Of a stretch of 64,000 nt of DNA, positions 34,828 through 47,200 are shown piece after piece. Under the pieces are notes generated by a model. The model saw only the letters and a list, made by a program, of their open reading frames with translations, was not told the origin of the DNA and did no database searches. Location: contig JAFEKR010000018.1 in assembly GCA_019022495.1 (NCBI GenBank), positions 744,001 to 808,000 of the forward strand, given 5' to 3'. This stretch comes from Epichloe hybrida. Lineage: Eukaryota; Ascomycota; Sordariomycetes; Hypocreales; Clavicipitaceae. How positions within the stretch are numbered: the first letter of the stretch is position 1; each line of letters starts with the position of its first letter. The position numbers and the translations under genes were made by a program.

Positions 34828-37800
34828 ATAAATACTAAAGGAAAGGGAAAGGGACCTGTTATCCCTAACCCTAGTGCGCAAGAGGTTCTAAATAACTAGC
34901 TAAAAGAGCAGGCTATTAAGTAATAAGCAACTATAGACTAGTTATTAGAGAAGCTAGAAAGCCTATCTATAACTATAAATAGTCGTATAGAGGGTGTGGA
35001 ATCTAATAAGCCCGCTAGTTAGCAGCAAGATCAGCAGCCTGTTCAAGAAAATCAAGCTAAATCTAGCTCTATATAAGCAACCTTTAATAATTCAATTATT
35101 AAGGAATTCAATAAAAGGGTTTATAGTTTTCCAGAGACTACTAGGCTTAAAGGAGCCGAAAATTTCGAACAATGGAAATAAGCCCTAACTATCCAATTTA
35201 GAGCTTTAAGCATGCCTAATTTTCTAGATAATCCGGAGAGTTCTAGGGCGCTAGGGGATTCGGATTAAGCTATTATCCTTATGTTATTAAGGGATAGTTA
35301 TACGGAAGGACCCCAAGCCACTATAACTTGGCAAAAATCACCTAAAGAAGCCTATAATTTACTTATAAGGCAATATTTACATAGCGTTAAAATCCAGAGG
35401 GGGTCCCTATACTTAGAATTTCATAACCTGAATTTTCAAGAGTTTAAGGGGACTTTAGAATCCTTTAATACAGTCTTTAATAATCTACTAGCTAGATTAT
35501 TAATTTCTAGGGTCCTGATTGCTCCTATAGATCAGGTTAATCAATATCTTCAATCCCTAAAATCAACCTTCCCTTAGTAGGCTGAGAGGCAATGATTTAG
35601 CATGCGCACGAATAGGGCTATAGGGGCTCCCCTAGAAGCCCTAAATCTTTAATTTTTAATGGCAGACCTTCTAGCAGAATAGAGGGATAAATCATCTACA
35701 GTATCCAAAGCCCTAAATTATAGGGCTAAAAACCTAGAAAAGGGTGCTAAAGAAAAAGAAAAGGCCCCTAAGGATTAGAAGAAGAAAGGAGGCTCTGAAG
35801 AAAATAAGGGCTCTTCTAATTCTAATTCTTCTTCTAATAAGAAGAAGAAAAAGAAGCAAAAAGGTCAAAAATCAGATAAAAAGGATAATAAAGAGACCTC
35901 TAGAGAGGGATCTTTTATGCTAGGAAATTACAACCTTTCTAACGGTGCTCTTAAACCATATAAGAAGCCTAGCCTTTATAAGACTAGTTATAAGAGCTCT
36001 AGTAATAGTAGCTCTAATTCTAGTTCTAGTGAATCGGATGATGAAAATCAAGAAATTAAAACCTTAAATGGTTTTAATTATTATAGTAAAGATATAAAAA
36101 AGGCCCTATTATATGATATAGGTTCGACTGTACATATTGTTAATTCTAGGGAGGTCTTTAGGGATTATACCCCCTATAAAAAGGGGGAATCTGACCCTAT
36201 TATAACTGGTGGTGGCCCTATTTACGCTAAGGATCACGGTAGTGCTATTTTTGAGGTCTTATATTAAAAGAATCCTAATAAATATAGGACCTTAGTGCTT
36301 AAAGATACACTATATTTTCCTCAGCTTGATATTAATATAGTTAGTGAACTTACGCACTATATATCTAGTGGTTGCCTTATAAAGAACCTACTTTATCTTA
36401 AAGATAGGTCTTATATTGCAACCTTAGATATAGAAAAACATAGTTTTTTCTTTTACGTTAAAAACCAATCTACGCTAAAGTTATCTAAAGAGCCCTATAA
36501 TAACTCTCATTACATCCGACCTTTTACCTACGCCGCTTTTAAGGGTTATAGTTACCCTATAGAGGTTTAAATTCCCTCTAAAAAGCCGGATTAGGCTTCT
36601 GATTTAGACGAAATTAACAAAAATAATAATGATATTGAAGAAATCATACGGGATGATTTAGAGGAATTAGTCCCTTCTTCTTTGCCTATAGCCCTAGGTT
36701 AGGTCCCTTATAAATCTAAGGAAATAGATTTAGGGGTGTTAGAGGGCCCTAGTGGAGGAAAAGGGTCCCTAATACCTCTCTAAGAGGCCTGTGGTTCTTA
36801 AGGGGCCTAGCAGGGGACTAGTAAAGAGGGCCCTAGTCTAGATCCTAATTCAGACCCTAAGGATCTTTAATATCAACGGTTGTTAGAACTAGCTAGCCTA
36901 TGGCATGTATAATTAGGGCACCTAGGTCTTCCTTTGCTAAAGAAAACTAGCCTTATAACTAAAGGAATTCCTGATTTTTCTAAAATTAAGGATAAGGATT
37001 TTAGATGTATTGCTTATGATCAATCCAAGGCAGTTAGAAGACCTAGGAAGTTAGCTATCCCTAACCCCCCTAGAGCTCTAGATCGAATAGAGGGGGATAC
37101 GCTAAAAATCAGTCCTACGCCGTACAATAAACAGTTAATTTGCTTATTTTTAGTTAATCGAAAGACTAGATATAAGTGGGTTATCTTATTACCTAATAAG
37201 GAAGGCCCAACTGTTTATAAGGCTATCAAAGGCTTCTTCAGAGGGCTTAAAAATCAACTAGGTTAATATCCTAGGCACCTTCACTTTAATAGGGGCTAGG
37301 AAATTAATTCTAGTTATTAAGCTTAGTTAAATTCTAAAGGGATCAAATTTACGACTTCTAGTCCCTATATCCATAAGCAAAATAGATTAGCAAAACATTC
37401 AATTCGTACTATTCTAGATTAATTAAGGGCTACTATCTAGTGGGCAAAATTACTGTTATTTTTATAGTGTTTTGTATTACCTGCAGTTATTAACCTAGTT
37501 AATATAACTGCTAATACCACTAAGGATGAAAGCCCTAAACAGCTGCTATCTAGGGAGCTAAATCAGCCTTATATAACTAATATTAGCAGTATTAGAGCTA
37601 TAGGATCTCACTGTGAGATTCTAATCCCCCTAGAAAAACGACCTAAAGCCTAGAAGTTAGCAGCTAGGACTACCCCTAGAAGGCTTTTAGTTACACTAGG
37701 TTCTAACACCTACCTAGTATACATCCCCTCTAAAAGGCTAGTTACAAAGACTAGCTTTATTAATATTATAGAACCTATAGGCCCTGTTTCTAAAGGCTTA

Positions 37801-39780
37801 CCTAGGATTTCTATAGGGGATAACCCTTTAGAGGGGGAAAATGATTTAGATTAATAATATCTAGATTAAGGTTCAAAGGATTACCCTATAGACAACATAG
37901 GTATCCCTGCAGGTCAAGAAAAACCACCTACAGGCCCCAAAGAACCCCCTAAAGGCTTAATTCCAGCGGATCCCATACAGGCGCAGCCTATAACTTAACT
38001 AGGAAATCAGATTTTAACTTCGGACCTTGATTTTAACAAAATTATCAATTTCAACCCTAATATCAACCCTATAGATATTAATATTAGTTCCCCTTCTTCT
38101 CTAGATTTTATAAAAGAAATCTGCTTTAAGGTATAGGAGAAGCTAAAGGAAAAGAATCCTATTAGCCCTAAGCCTAAGACCTGGAAGCAGGCTATATCTA
38201 GCCCTGAAAGGGATAAATGGATAGAAGCCACGTACAAGGAATACAAATAGCTTCTAAAGGCTAGTACTTTTAAATTTATAGGGAAAGATTAAATCCCTAA
38301 GGGCCGAAAAGTACTAAAGAATAGGCTTGTTTATAAGCTTAAAAAGGATAAAGAAAATAATCCTTTAAAATATAAGGCTTGACTTATTACTAAGGGATTC
38401 ATGCAAATCGAAGGCCTAGATTACCTAGAGACCTTCGCTGCCATAAGCATTCCCCCTAGCTAGAGGATTTTACTAGCCCTAGCGGCTTAGAATAACTAGG
38501 AAATCAAACAAATCAATTTTATAGGAGCTTTTCTTAATAGTAAGCTATAACAATAGATTTATATAGTTATTCCAGAAGGGTTTATTAAATTCCTTAAGGC
38601 AAATCCTAAACTAGCTAAATTAGCTAGAAGTTTTAGCTAGAAACCTTCTAAAGATTAAGTAATTTTATTACAGAAGTCTTTATACAGTCTAAAACAAAGC
38701 TTAAGGGAATAGTAATAAGCGCTAATATTAGTGCTTAAATCCCTAGGATTTAACCCTTTAATATCTAACCTAGCTATCTTCTTTAATCCTTCAACCAAAA
38801 CCTTTATCATTACATATGTTAATAACTATCTTCTAATTAGACCGGATTTATCTTATATCCAAAGGCTTAAAAAGGAACTTCATAAAGTCTATCTAATAGA
38901 AGATAGGGGGCTTGCTAAATTCTTCTTAGGGGTTTAAATCATACAAGATAGGCCTAATAGAATACTGAAAATTCATTAATCTTAGTATATATTAGAAGCC
39001 TTAAAACAATTTAATATACTAGATAGTAAGTTTATTAGCATACCTCTTCAGCCAGGTGTTTTAGCTACGCAGATAACTAAGCTTTTAATAGCTAGCAAAA
39101 TCAAGCTTTATCAGTGTATTATAGGGACTATAATGTACCTAATATTACTTACAAGACCTGATATAGCTTTTACGCTACAGTAGTTATTTACTACACTAGC
39201 TAGCCCTTATATAGAACACCTAAAAGCAGCTAAAAATCTGCTAAGGTATCTATTAGGGACTAGATTCCTTGCTATTATCTATAGGGGAGACCCTAAAGGT
39301 TTAGTTAGCAAAAGCCTAATAGGTTATTGCAATAGTGATTTTACAGGGGATAAAAAGACCTCAAAATCAACCTATGCTTATCTATTCAAGCTAGCTAGCG
39401 GACCTATTAGCTGGAAATCAAAGAAAGCTAGTATAATAGCTCTATCAACACTAGAAGCTGAAGCTAATGCTATCTACGAGACCTTCCGGGAGCTTCAGTG
39501 GCTTTAGGGCTTATTTAAGGAGCTAAAAACCCCTATTTCTCCCCCTATCCAGATATATTACGATAATCAAGGCGCTATAACTACTGCTTATAACCCTGCT
39601 TTACATAGTCGTACAAAGCATACATTGCTAAAGTTTAACTATATTAGGCAACAGGTTTTAGAGGGTTTAGCTAAAATCGAATGTCTAGATACGAAGTTAA
39701 TGCCTGCAGATGGTCTTACGAAACCTCTTTCTAGACCTCTTCATCAGGCTTTTATTAAGCTTTTAGGGCTTAATAATTAA
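34828..39780 (+). pseudogene. Copia-I.2 gag-pol, one frame of 1650 codons with RIP stops
   Basis: The start codon ATG has become ATA (34828-34830); the equivalent ATG survives in Copia-I.1. The frame runs without a shift to TAA at 39778-39780. Gag occupies residues ~1-270 and has an open segment at 35281-35577. A Lys/Ser-rich linker (~275-360) has no visible CCHC knuckle. The protease site DIGS is at residues 430-433 (DTGS before RIP). Integrase has its first Asp in EGDT at residue 757, and the second is mutated (HFN for HFD) near 37280. The RT box YVNN at 1330-1333 replaces YVDD. RNase H has an SDFTGD motif at ~1503-1508 and ends LTKPLSRPL...LGLNN. Open stretches at 35917-36267, 36295-36570, 36934-37266 and 38731-38937 are pieces of this same frame. 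Confidence 0.95.
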
Positions 39781-39980
39781 ACCAACAACTAATTCCCTTC
39801 AACAGGGAACTAAAAACAACGTCAAAAAGGGAGCTATATTTAACAATAGCTAGGAATTCAAAAAGGGGGCTTTTTTTTCATATTTTCCTGTTTTTCCCTT
39901 TTATCTGTTATTATTAAAAGTTGTTGATTTTTCCCTATAGTCTTTTTGTACACTTCTAATTGCTTTTAAATGTAATTCTT

Positions 39981-39992
39981 TTGTAAAGGGGG
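39981..39992 (+). promoter_or_regulatory. Copia-I.2 polypurine tract
   Basis: TTGTAAAGGGGG immediately precedes the TG of the 3' LTR, the usual place for plus-strand DNA priming. Confidence 0.8.
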
Positions 39993-40795
39993 TGTTAAAA
40001 ATAAGACCTATTTTTAGCCCTTTTCTAGTTAAAGAACCTTCTTATTACTAGCTTGCTTTGCAAGTCTAACAGCTGCACTACAGCTGTCAACAGTCGCGAG
40101 GGCAGCTATTAATAGCTGCGACTGACCGTGTGGATAACTAATTAGTTAATTGCGTTGTGGCTGTAAGTGTGGCTATAACCACGCCACTAGTAATTAGGTA
40201 AGCTAGGGTAACGTAAGCTAGGGTGACGTAAGCAAGTTACCTTATATATAACTAACCCTATAGCTATCTTTGATAACGATTTTCTCTTTATCTAGAGGTT
40301 GTACAAAAGTTTCACATATAGCAAATTAAAGCTTAAAGATAGGGCTTTCTCTTTATATAAGGTTATTTTTTAGACTAAAAGTTAGTGTATATAGGTTACT
40401 AGCTAGTATAGTAGTAAGTTGATTTTTTGGTTTTTACATACAAATGAATTTTGCGGAAAATCAAAAGTAGCTTATAAGACCCCGTTAGCGGCCTAGATCC
40501 ACCAATACGGTCGGTAGGTCTATAAGAGGAAGAAGATCTTTTTAACTAGCTAGATAGCTAGTTCTCTTAACTAATAACAGCCGCATTACCCGTATAACAT
40601 ATCTAAAATTAATTCTATTGCTCTATAAGATATTATAAAAGTGATTTAAATTAAATTCTATTAGTTAATAACTGCTATAACCTTCCGTTGCGTTACGTTA
40701 ATTAATTCAACGTTGTAGCCCTATTGGTCCCCGACCGTAGAGCTTGCGCCCGTACAGCTGTTGCCAGCTGGCAACTAGCTCCCTACATTTCAATA
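39993..40795 (+). repeat. Copia-I.2 3' LTR (803 bp)
   Basis: Same ends as the 5' LTR. The right, outer 120 bp (to CATTTCAATA at 40795) are almost unmutated, including GCCAGCTGGCAACTAGC. The ATAGC duplication follows. Confidence 0.95.
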
Positions 40796-40914
40796 ATAGC
40801 TAATTAGAGTAGCGGATTCTTATTAAGAGATTTACTTATATATACTTTCCTTTAATTTAATTTTTATTATGTTTTTAAGCTCTTTAGCTATAAAGAAAAA
40901 AGAGAGATTACTAG

Positions 40915-41171
40915 TATTAATTCCTTTAGATCTTTATTAGTTTAATTATAGCTAAAGACTAGACTAAATTATAGGTCTAGCGCAATACACGCGATGCGAT
41001 TAGCTACACTAATTCGCCACCCTCTCTTTTGCCCTACACATAGGTTTCGCTTACTTTCCTAGCATCTAGACTTTCCCTCTTTTCTCCCCCTTTCTAGCTA
41101 ATTCATCTAACTATCATTGACTTTAATATTACGGGATTATTACCTGCGCAGGCACCTTAGTGTACCCAACA
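40915..41171 (+). repeat. G 3' LTR (257 bp)
   Basis: Begins TATTAATTCCTTTAG (TGTTGATTCCTTCGG in the 5' LTR) after the purine tract GAAAAAAGAGAGATTACTAG, and ends GTACCCAACA. Same length as the 5' LTR. Its left half is RIP-mutated and its right half is intact, the mirror image of the 5' LTR. Confidence 0.95.
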
Positions 41172-41687
41172 AGAATATATAATAAAGAAAGATAAGGGGA
41201 TAGCTTAGTTACTAATATTAAACCTTTCTTTATTATTTTAAAGTCTATATAGATATAAATATAGCTCTCCTATTTTATAAGGTAAGTTATTATTAGGTAA
41301 GCTACCTTTTCTAATTAACCTTACTAATCTATAGTATTTAAAGATTATATAGTTATTTATAAAGGTAACTACTAATTAGTATTAGATTTATAGGGTATTA
41401 AATTTAATATAATATAGTTATAAGCCTAAAGAATAGTATTATTATTAATTATTTATTCTAGGCTGCGTTATCTATTAGTATAATTAATTAAATTATGTAT
41501 AAAAGAGGGATTAAAAGCTAGAAGGTATAATATAAGGAGGGAAAAGGGGTTATGCTTTTATATTCCTATATTTCCTAGCTAATTAACACGCTAGGTTATA
41601 GGTTACGTGTAGGGTCCGCGCGCGGCCTAATCTTCTGCTATGTAATTGCGGCTGCGACGCGCGATTGATATCATCTTTGTTCTAACA
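41172..41687 (-). repeat. E leader and 5' LTR (beta family; LTR 41380-41687)
   Basis: Continuation of element E beyond the G insertion: leader 41172-41379, then a 308-bp LTR ending TTCTAACA at 41687. The right, outer end keeps GGTCCGCGCGCGGCC and other CpG/CpA sites. The left, inner end is mutated. The leader lacks about 60 bp present in C (44070-44160) and H. The flanking AAGGG (41688-41692) belongs to A2 gag. Confidence 0.88.
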
Positions 41688-42870
41688 AAGGGCCTTATGT
41701 ATATATTCCTATAGGAGATTTAGTCTGTTATATTTATTCTAGAATAAGTTAACTTTTAGTGTAAGGAAGTTATATATCTTCTTACTATAATAGTTATTAT
41801 CCTTATAGCTTTTTATAAGTTCTAAGATCTTTCTTATAATTTAATTTTTAGATAGGATTATCACTATTTACATAGCTAGGGTTTTCTATTAAATTAGTTA
41901 TTCTAGTATAATTAGCAGAATTATTGGATTTATTAGGGGTTAAGGTGTATTTCTTCTTAGAGGTAGTTATATAGCTAGAGGGTTATTTAGAGTAGGATTA
42001 TAAGGGTTATTTATTAGGGGATTATATATAGAAGGATTATATATAAAAAGGTAATAGATAGGGGTAGTGTGAATTAAAGGGCTTGTGATTAGGGGGCTTT
42101 TAAGGGTAAGATTATTTAAAGAGAGAAATTTACTTATAGTGATTTGCTTTGTAATTTTGTTCTTAAGCTACTATAGTATTGTTTTTTTTTAAGAACTTAA
42201 ACTAGTAATTTAATAATCTTATTACTTTAATTTTAAATAATATAGATGCTATTCTTACGTAGGTAGTCTTATAATTTATATACTAAAGGTTATAAAGCTT
42301 AATTAAGTATCTCTTTTATCTAGCTATTAAGATTATTATAGAAGATCTCCTAAAGGGCAAGATCTTTATATTAACTACTCTTATAAATATTAATTATCTA
42401 AGTAAGGTAGTTATTAAGCTCCTATTTCTTAGTAGTCTAAGGATTTAGTTCTCTTAAGCTCTCCTAGTTAGTAGTAATAACTAAGGTATATTTTTAAAGT
42501 TATAGAGATAAGCTTACTTTATTAGGTCTTAATTAGGTAAGCTACTTTCTTTTAGTAATCTAGGATAAAGCTTATTTATTACTTAGGGGTGCTATTATTA
42601 ATAGTCTTTAGCTAGTAAGGCTAAGGGATTTTTAACTAGTAAGGTTAAGGAATTTTTAATCTCTAGTTTAAGTAGTTATATATTGCTATAAACTCTTAGT
42701 TAGTTAATTAGTTTTCTTATAATAAATAATCAGATTAATTCTTCTATTAATAGTTATAAACTTACTAATAAAAAAAGTTAAATCCCTAGTAAGCCTAATA
42801 TCTAGTATCTAGAGTCTATCTTTCTTTAGTATACTTCCTTAGGTAGCTAAAGAAAGGCCTTTTCTTAAGT
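41688..42870 (-). pseudogene. A2 gag, N-terminal part
   Basis: Read from right to left this is the leader and gag before the zinc knuckle, ending where E inserted. The part nearest 41700 matches A1 and G gag. The rest is recognised only by position and by its family leader. RIP-type stops are dense, and no start codon can be assigned. Confidence 0.65.
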
Positions 42871-42909
42871 AATTCCTAGCTTATCTATGGTTTTTTAACT
42901 ACTAATTAG

Positions 42910-43141
42910 TATTAGTTATACCTAGGGATTAGTATACACTAGTGTAACGTAGGGTTAGGTTTAATAATATAATAAAGTCTAAGGATTAAAGCTATCTATA
43001 GCGTTATATAGCTATAAGAAAAAGGGGGACATAAGTTATATATATGCCTCGCGTATAGGTGTAGCTAATTACAGTGTGGCGTTGCTACACATGCTCCACT
43101 TTCCTAGTGGTCAACCCGATGTTAACCTGGTTGTCGCAACA
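42910..43141 (-). repeat. A2 5' LTR (alpha family, 232 bp)
   Basis: On the minus strand it reads TGTTGCGACAACCAGG to AACTAATA, followed by the CTAATTAG primer site (42902-42909). The right, outer half keeps CpA/TpG sites. It matches the A1 LTR at 5274-5504. Confidence 0.9.
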
Positions 43142-43654
43142 GATAGTCTTAAAGTTTATTCTAGGAAAGGTTTTTTTTTCTATAAACTTATCCCTTAACT
43201 ATCTATAGAAGTTATTACTAATTTTAGAGAATAATATTTTTCTAAATAACCCTTACTCCCTATATTATTTAGTCTTTATAAGGATATAAAAACTAATTTC
43301 CTTAGGTATTATTATCTCTTTATATTTAGAACTTCTTATTTATTAAAGTAGTTTTTCTATAATATATTATTAGAGTCTTATAGAGATATTAGGGTATAGG
43401 TTAGTATAAATAAGGGTGTTTCCTTTATTAAGGTATTTATTACTATCTCTAGCTTTAATACCTTCTATAGTATTATTATAGCTATTACTCTTACTAAGAA
43501 CTTTAAATTAACTAGAGGTCCTAGATAGTCTAGCTATATCTAATATTTTAACTAACTAAGGGAAGTAAATCTTACAATATAAGGAAATAAGGGGTATAAA
43601 TATAATGATATAATATATTTTAAATATAAAGGATTATAAGGTAAGGTAGTTAAC
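43142..43654 (-). pseudogene. Element H (beta family) gag fragment
   Basis: About 510 bp, reverse orientation, matching E gag/leader at 26920-27431. It is bounded on the left by the A2 insertion and on the right by the TTAAC duplication of element C. H continues at 52442. Only the start of gag is present and it is RIP-mutated. Confidence 0.8.
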
Positions 43655-43963
43655 TGTTAGAACAAAGATAATATCAATCGCGCGTCGTAGCCGCAATTAC
43701 CTAGTAGAAGCTTAGGCCGCGCGCGTACCCTACACGTAACCCATAACCTAGCGTGTTAATTAGCTAGGAAATGTAGGGATATAAACACATAACCCCTTTT
43801 TCCCTTCTTATATTATACCTTCTAGCTTTTAATCCCTCTTTTATACATAACTTAATTAATTATAATAATAAATAATATAGCCTAGAATAGATAATTAATA
43901 ATAATACTATTCTTTAGGCTTATAACTATATTACATTAAATTTAATACCTTATAAATCTAACA
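43655..43963 (+). repeat. C 5' LTR (309 bp)
   Basis: Starts TGTTAGAACAAAG and ends CTAACA, followed by the CTAATTAG primer site (43964-43971). The left end keeps GCGCGCGTACCC and similar sites, and the right end is mutated. Confidence 0.94.
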
Positions 43964-44299
43964 CTAATTAGTAATTACCTTTATAAATAACTATATAGTC
44001 TTTAAACACTATAAATTAGTAAGGTTAATTAGAAAAGGTAGCTTACCTAATAATAACTTACCCTATAAAATAGGAAGGCTATATTTAATAATAAGTTATA
44101 CTAATAGAAAGGTATAATATAGCTTTTTTCTTACTTTAGTATTAATATCTATATCTATATAGACTTTAAAATAATAAAGAAAGGTTTAATACTAATAGCT
44201 AAGCTATCCCCTTCTCTTTCTTTATTATATATTTTATTATATATTTAAAGTTAATTACCTTACCTTATAATCCTTTATATTTAAAATATATTATACTAT

Positions 44300-47200
44300 T
44301 ATAGTTATACCCCTTATCTCCTTATATTATAAGACTTACTTCCCTTAAATAGTTAGAATATTAGATATAGCTAAACTATCTAGGACCTCTAGTTAATTTA
44401 TAGTCCCTAGTAAGACTAATAGCTATAATAATACTATAGAAGGTATTAGAATAGGAGATAGTAATAAATACCTTAATAAAGGGAAAACCCTTATTTACAC
44501 TAACCTATACCCTTATATCTCTATAAGGCTTTAATAATATATTATAAAAGAATTACTTTAATAAATAGGAAGTTCTAAGTATAAAGAGATAATAATACCT
44601 AAGGAAATTAGTCTTTATATTCTTATAAAGACTAAATAATATAAGAAGTAAGGGTTATTTAGAAAAATACTATTCTCTAAATTTAGTAATAACTTCTATA
44701 AATAGTTAAGGAATAAGTTTATAAAAGAAAAAAGCCTTTCCTAAAATAGACTTTAAAACTATTTTCTTTATAATCAAGTATATATAACTATTAAAAAAGG
44801 TATTAAGATAGTAAATAACCTTAAAGAAGTAATAAACTAAAAAGAATTCTAAATTTAAACTCTTAAAGAAATTAAAAAGGCTAGGAAAAAGTATATAGGC
44901 TTCTAAAAGAACTTATAAAATAAAGAGTTCTTTTATAATTTACTAGATAATAGTAATATTAGAACTAAATAACCTACCCCTTTACCTTACCTATTAGTAT
45001 AATTACTATTAAAAGGATTAATAAGCTAAACTCCTCTAGGAAAGCTAAGCTAATTCTCTCTAGGAAGGCTAAGCTAGTCTTCTCTAGGAAGGTCTATTAA
45101 CCTAGAATTAAGATTACCTAAGGATACTATTCATAAGTATCTATAGGTAACTCCCTTACCTATATCTTTACTAAAGATAAGTTAGTAGTATTACCCTAGA
45201 AACACTACTAATAATACCCCTAAGTAAGAGAGTTACTAATAAAGGTAACCTTTACTATCTAGGGCTAGTAGTATCCTTATTAATATAGCTTAGAGAGCTA
45301 TACTTTCTTCTCCTTACTATAAGGAAGAGAAAGGTTAAAGGGAATAAGCCCTAAGGGTATTACTTATAAAGCTACCCTCTTACTTCCTAAAGACCTTACT
45401 ACCCTTTCTATAAATATAAAGGGAGATACCTAGAGGACCCCTATAGACTTAAAAACCTTTACTAAAGTAAATTATTAATTTATCTAAAGTATACCCTAAA
45501 GAATAACTTTATAATACTAATAACTATAATATCCTTAAATTAAAACTTTAAATATTCTATAGAAAGTATAAGTTACTTAATATCTAGCCTAAATAAGCTA
45601 GTTATACTTTTAAGGTTATACTTAAAGGTAAAGCACTATAATACTATATAGATTACCTCTCTAAACCTAGGTAACTATAAGATTTCCTTATACTTATTAG
45701 CTATATGAGAGAATAATTTAAAACTAAGAATATATAGTAAAGATATTTACTAAAGTAAAATAATATTACTCTATAAGGAATAGTAAATAATAACCTAAGT
45801 AAGTTAATAATTAAATACTTTAATAAACTTATAAAAAGACTAGCTATCTTATAATAAGTAATACCTAAGGTAAGCTAAACTAAAAGAGTACTCTAGAATT
45901 AACTTATTAGAGCTTATTATAGTATTCTAGAGTGTAAAGAAGTAATTATAAATTTACTAAATAGATTATAATAGTTTTATAAATAAATTAGAATAACCCT
46001 TTAACTTATTAAGGAAGAGAAAAAGAATTATCAATAATTCCTAACTAAAGCTATAACCCTAGAGTAATTCTAGACTAACTAAAGATATAATAGGAAGGGA
46101 AAAGAGACTTAATACCCCTTAAAACTATAAGGAAGAGAAGGAAATCCTTATATAAAGAAGTGCTATATATATAGTAAGGAAGAATACTAGTTATCTAAGC
46201 ACCTTAAAGAAAACTATAAGAAGGTATTTTAATACTTTAAGAACCACTACCTTATAAATCTAACTAATAACTTATATTATTTATTCCTTACCTAGTATAA
46301 AGGAGACTATAAGTCTTAATCCCTTTTTAAAAATAAAATTACTTAGTATATAAAGAGTATTAGATTTAATAATAGCCCTAATAATATAGATAGGCTAGTA
46401 CTTATAAGCTTCTTTACTTATAAAACCTAGATTAATAGTAAGAAAATGGTTTAATTCCTAATAAGGTAAGTAGCTTATTATAGTCTAAGTAAAGAAAACC
46501 CCTTTTAGTAAAAACTTATAAATAAAGCCCTAGTAATATTTATATTAGAAGATTACTATTCCTATGTGATATTCTAAGGGATTATACCTAATATAGGAGC
46601 CGTAAAGTTCTTTATAGTAAGGCACCCTTAATTCCTTGCTTTATAATATTAGATACCTATATTATAGCTTAATAAATTAATAGAGAAGAAGGCTTTAGTT
46701 AGATTTAGTGTAGGAAACCTAATTATTACACTTAGATTAGCTAATATACCTACTCCCTTTAGAAATATTCTCTTTTAGGTTATACTTATAAATACTTTAT
46801 TTCTCTTATCCCTTAATAATATAAACTATTTAAAAATTAACTTTAATATCTCTAAGAATATACTATAATAAGGAAATATTAAAGTCCTTATTATATATAA
46901 ATAAAGGCATGCCTAGATATTACTTATATAGAATAAAGAAGTAGTTACTTAGAGCTACCTTATAGAAGGTAAGCTATAGTAATTACACTACTATTTTAGG
47001 TATTTATTAATCTAATGCCTATATAAGGTTCTTTATAAATTAGAGTATAATATTAATATTAAAGCTATTAGGAAGCTAATAAGGATTTACTACTAATACT
47101 AGATATATATAAATAGCCCTAATTACTTTAAGTTTACCTTTAAGAATAAGTGTAACTTTAATTATAAAGTTATAGTAAATATCTTTTACCTTAATAGTAA

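Larger units (their letters stand above)
33707..40795 (+). mobile_element. Complete Ty1/copia element Copia-I.2
   Basis: Full-length plus-strand copy of Copia-I: 5' LTR 33707-34530, primer-binding site 34531-34541, leader repeats 34590-34827, gag-pol 34828-39780, polypurine tract 39981-39992, 3' LTR 39993-40795. It is flanked by the perfect duplication ATAGC (33702-33706 and 40796-40800), which lies in the 3' untranslated region of element G. The empty site is preserved in delta element G2 near 61385-61410. Confidence 0.96.
27451..41171 (+). mobile_element. Complete Ty1/copia element G (delta family), carrying Copia-I.2
   Basis: A full element with two 257-bp LTRs (27451-27707 and 40915-41171) and the perfect 5-bp duplication AGAAT (27446-27450 and 41172-41176). 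It inserted into the leader of element E. Copia-I.2 (33707-40795) later inserted into its 3' untranslated region. Without that insertion, G is about 6.6 kb. Confidence 0.95.
41688..43141 (-). mobile_element. Ty1/copia element A2 (alpha family), 5' part
   Basis: Minus-strand element. The 5' LTR is at 42910-43141 and the leader and first part of gag at 42909-41688. The rest is separated by element E and lies left of the window. Gag at 41700-41900 is the reverse complement of A1 at 481-690. The right edge abuts a beta-family gag fragment (element H), so A2 inserted in H gag. Confidence 0.85.

Noticed and set aside
34994..35188. 64-codon open frame
   Set aside because: Out of frame with Copia-I gag, which continues on both sides in another frame.
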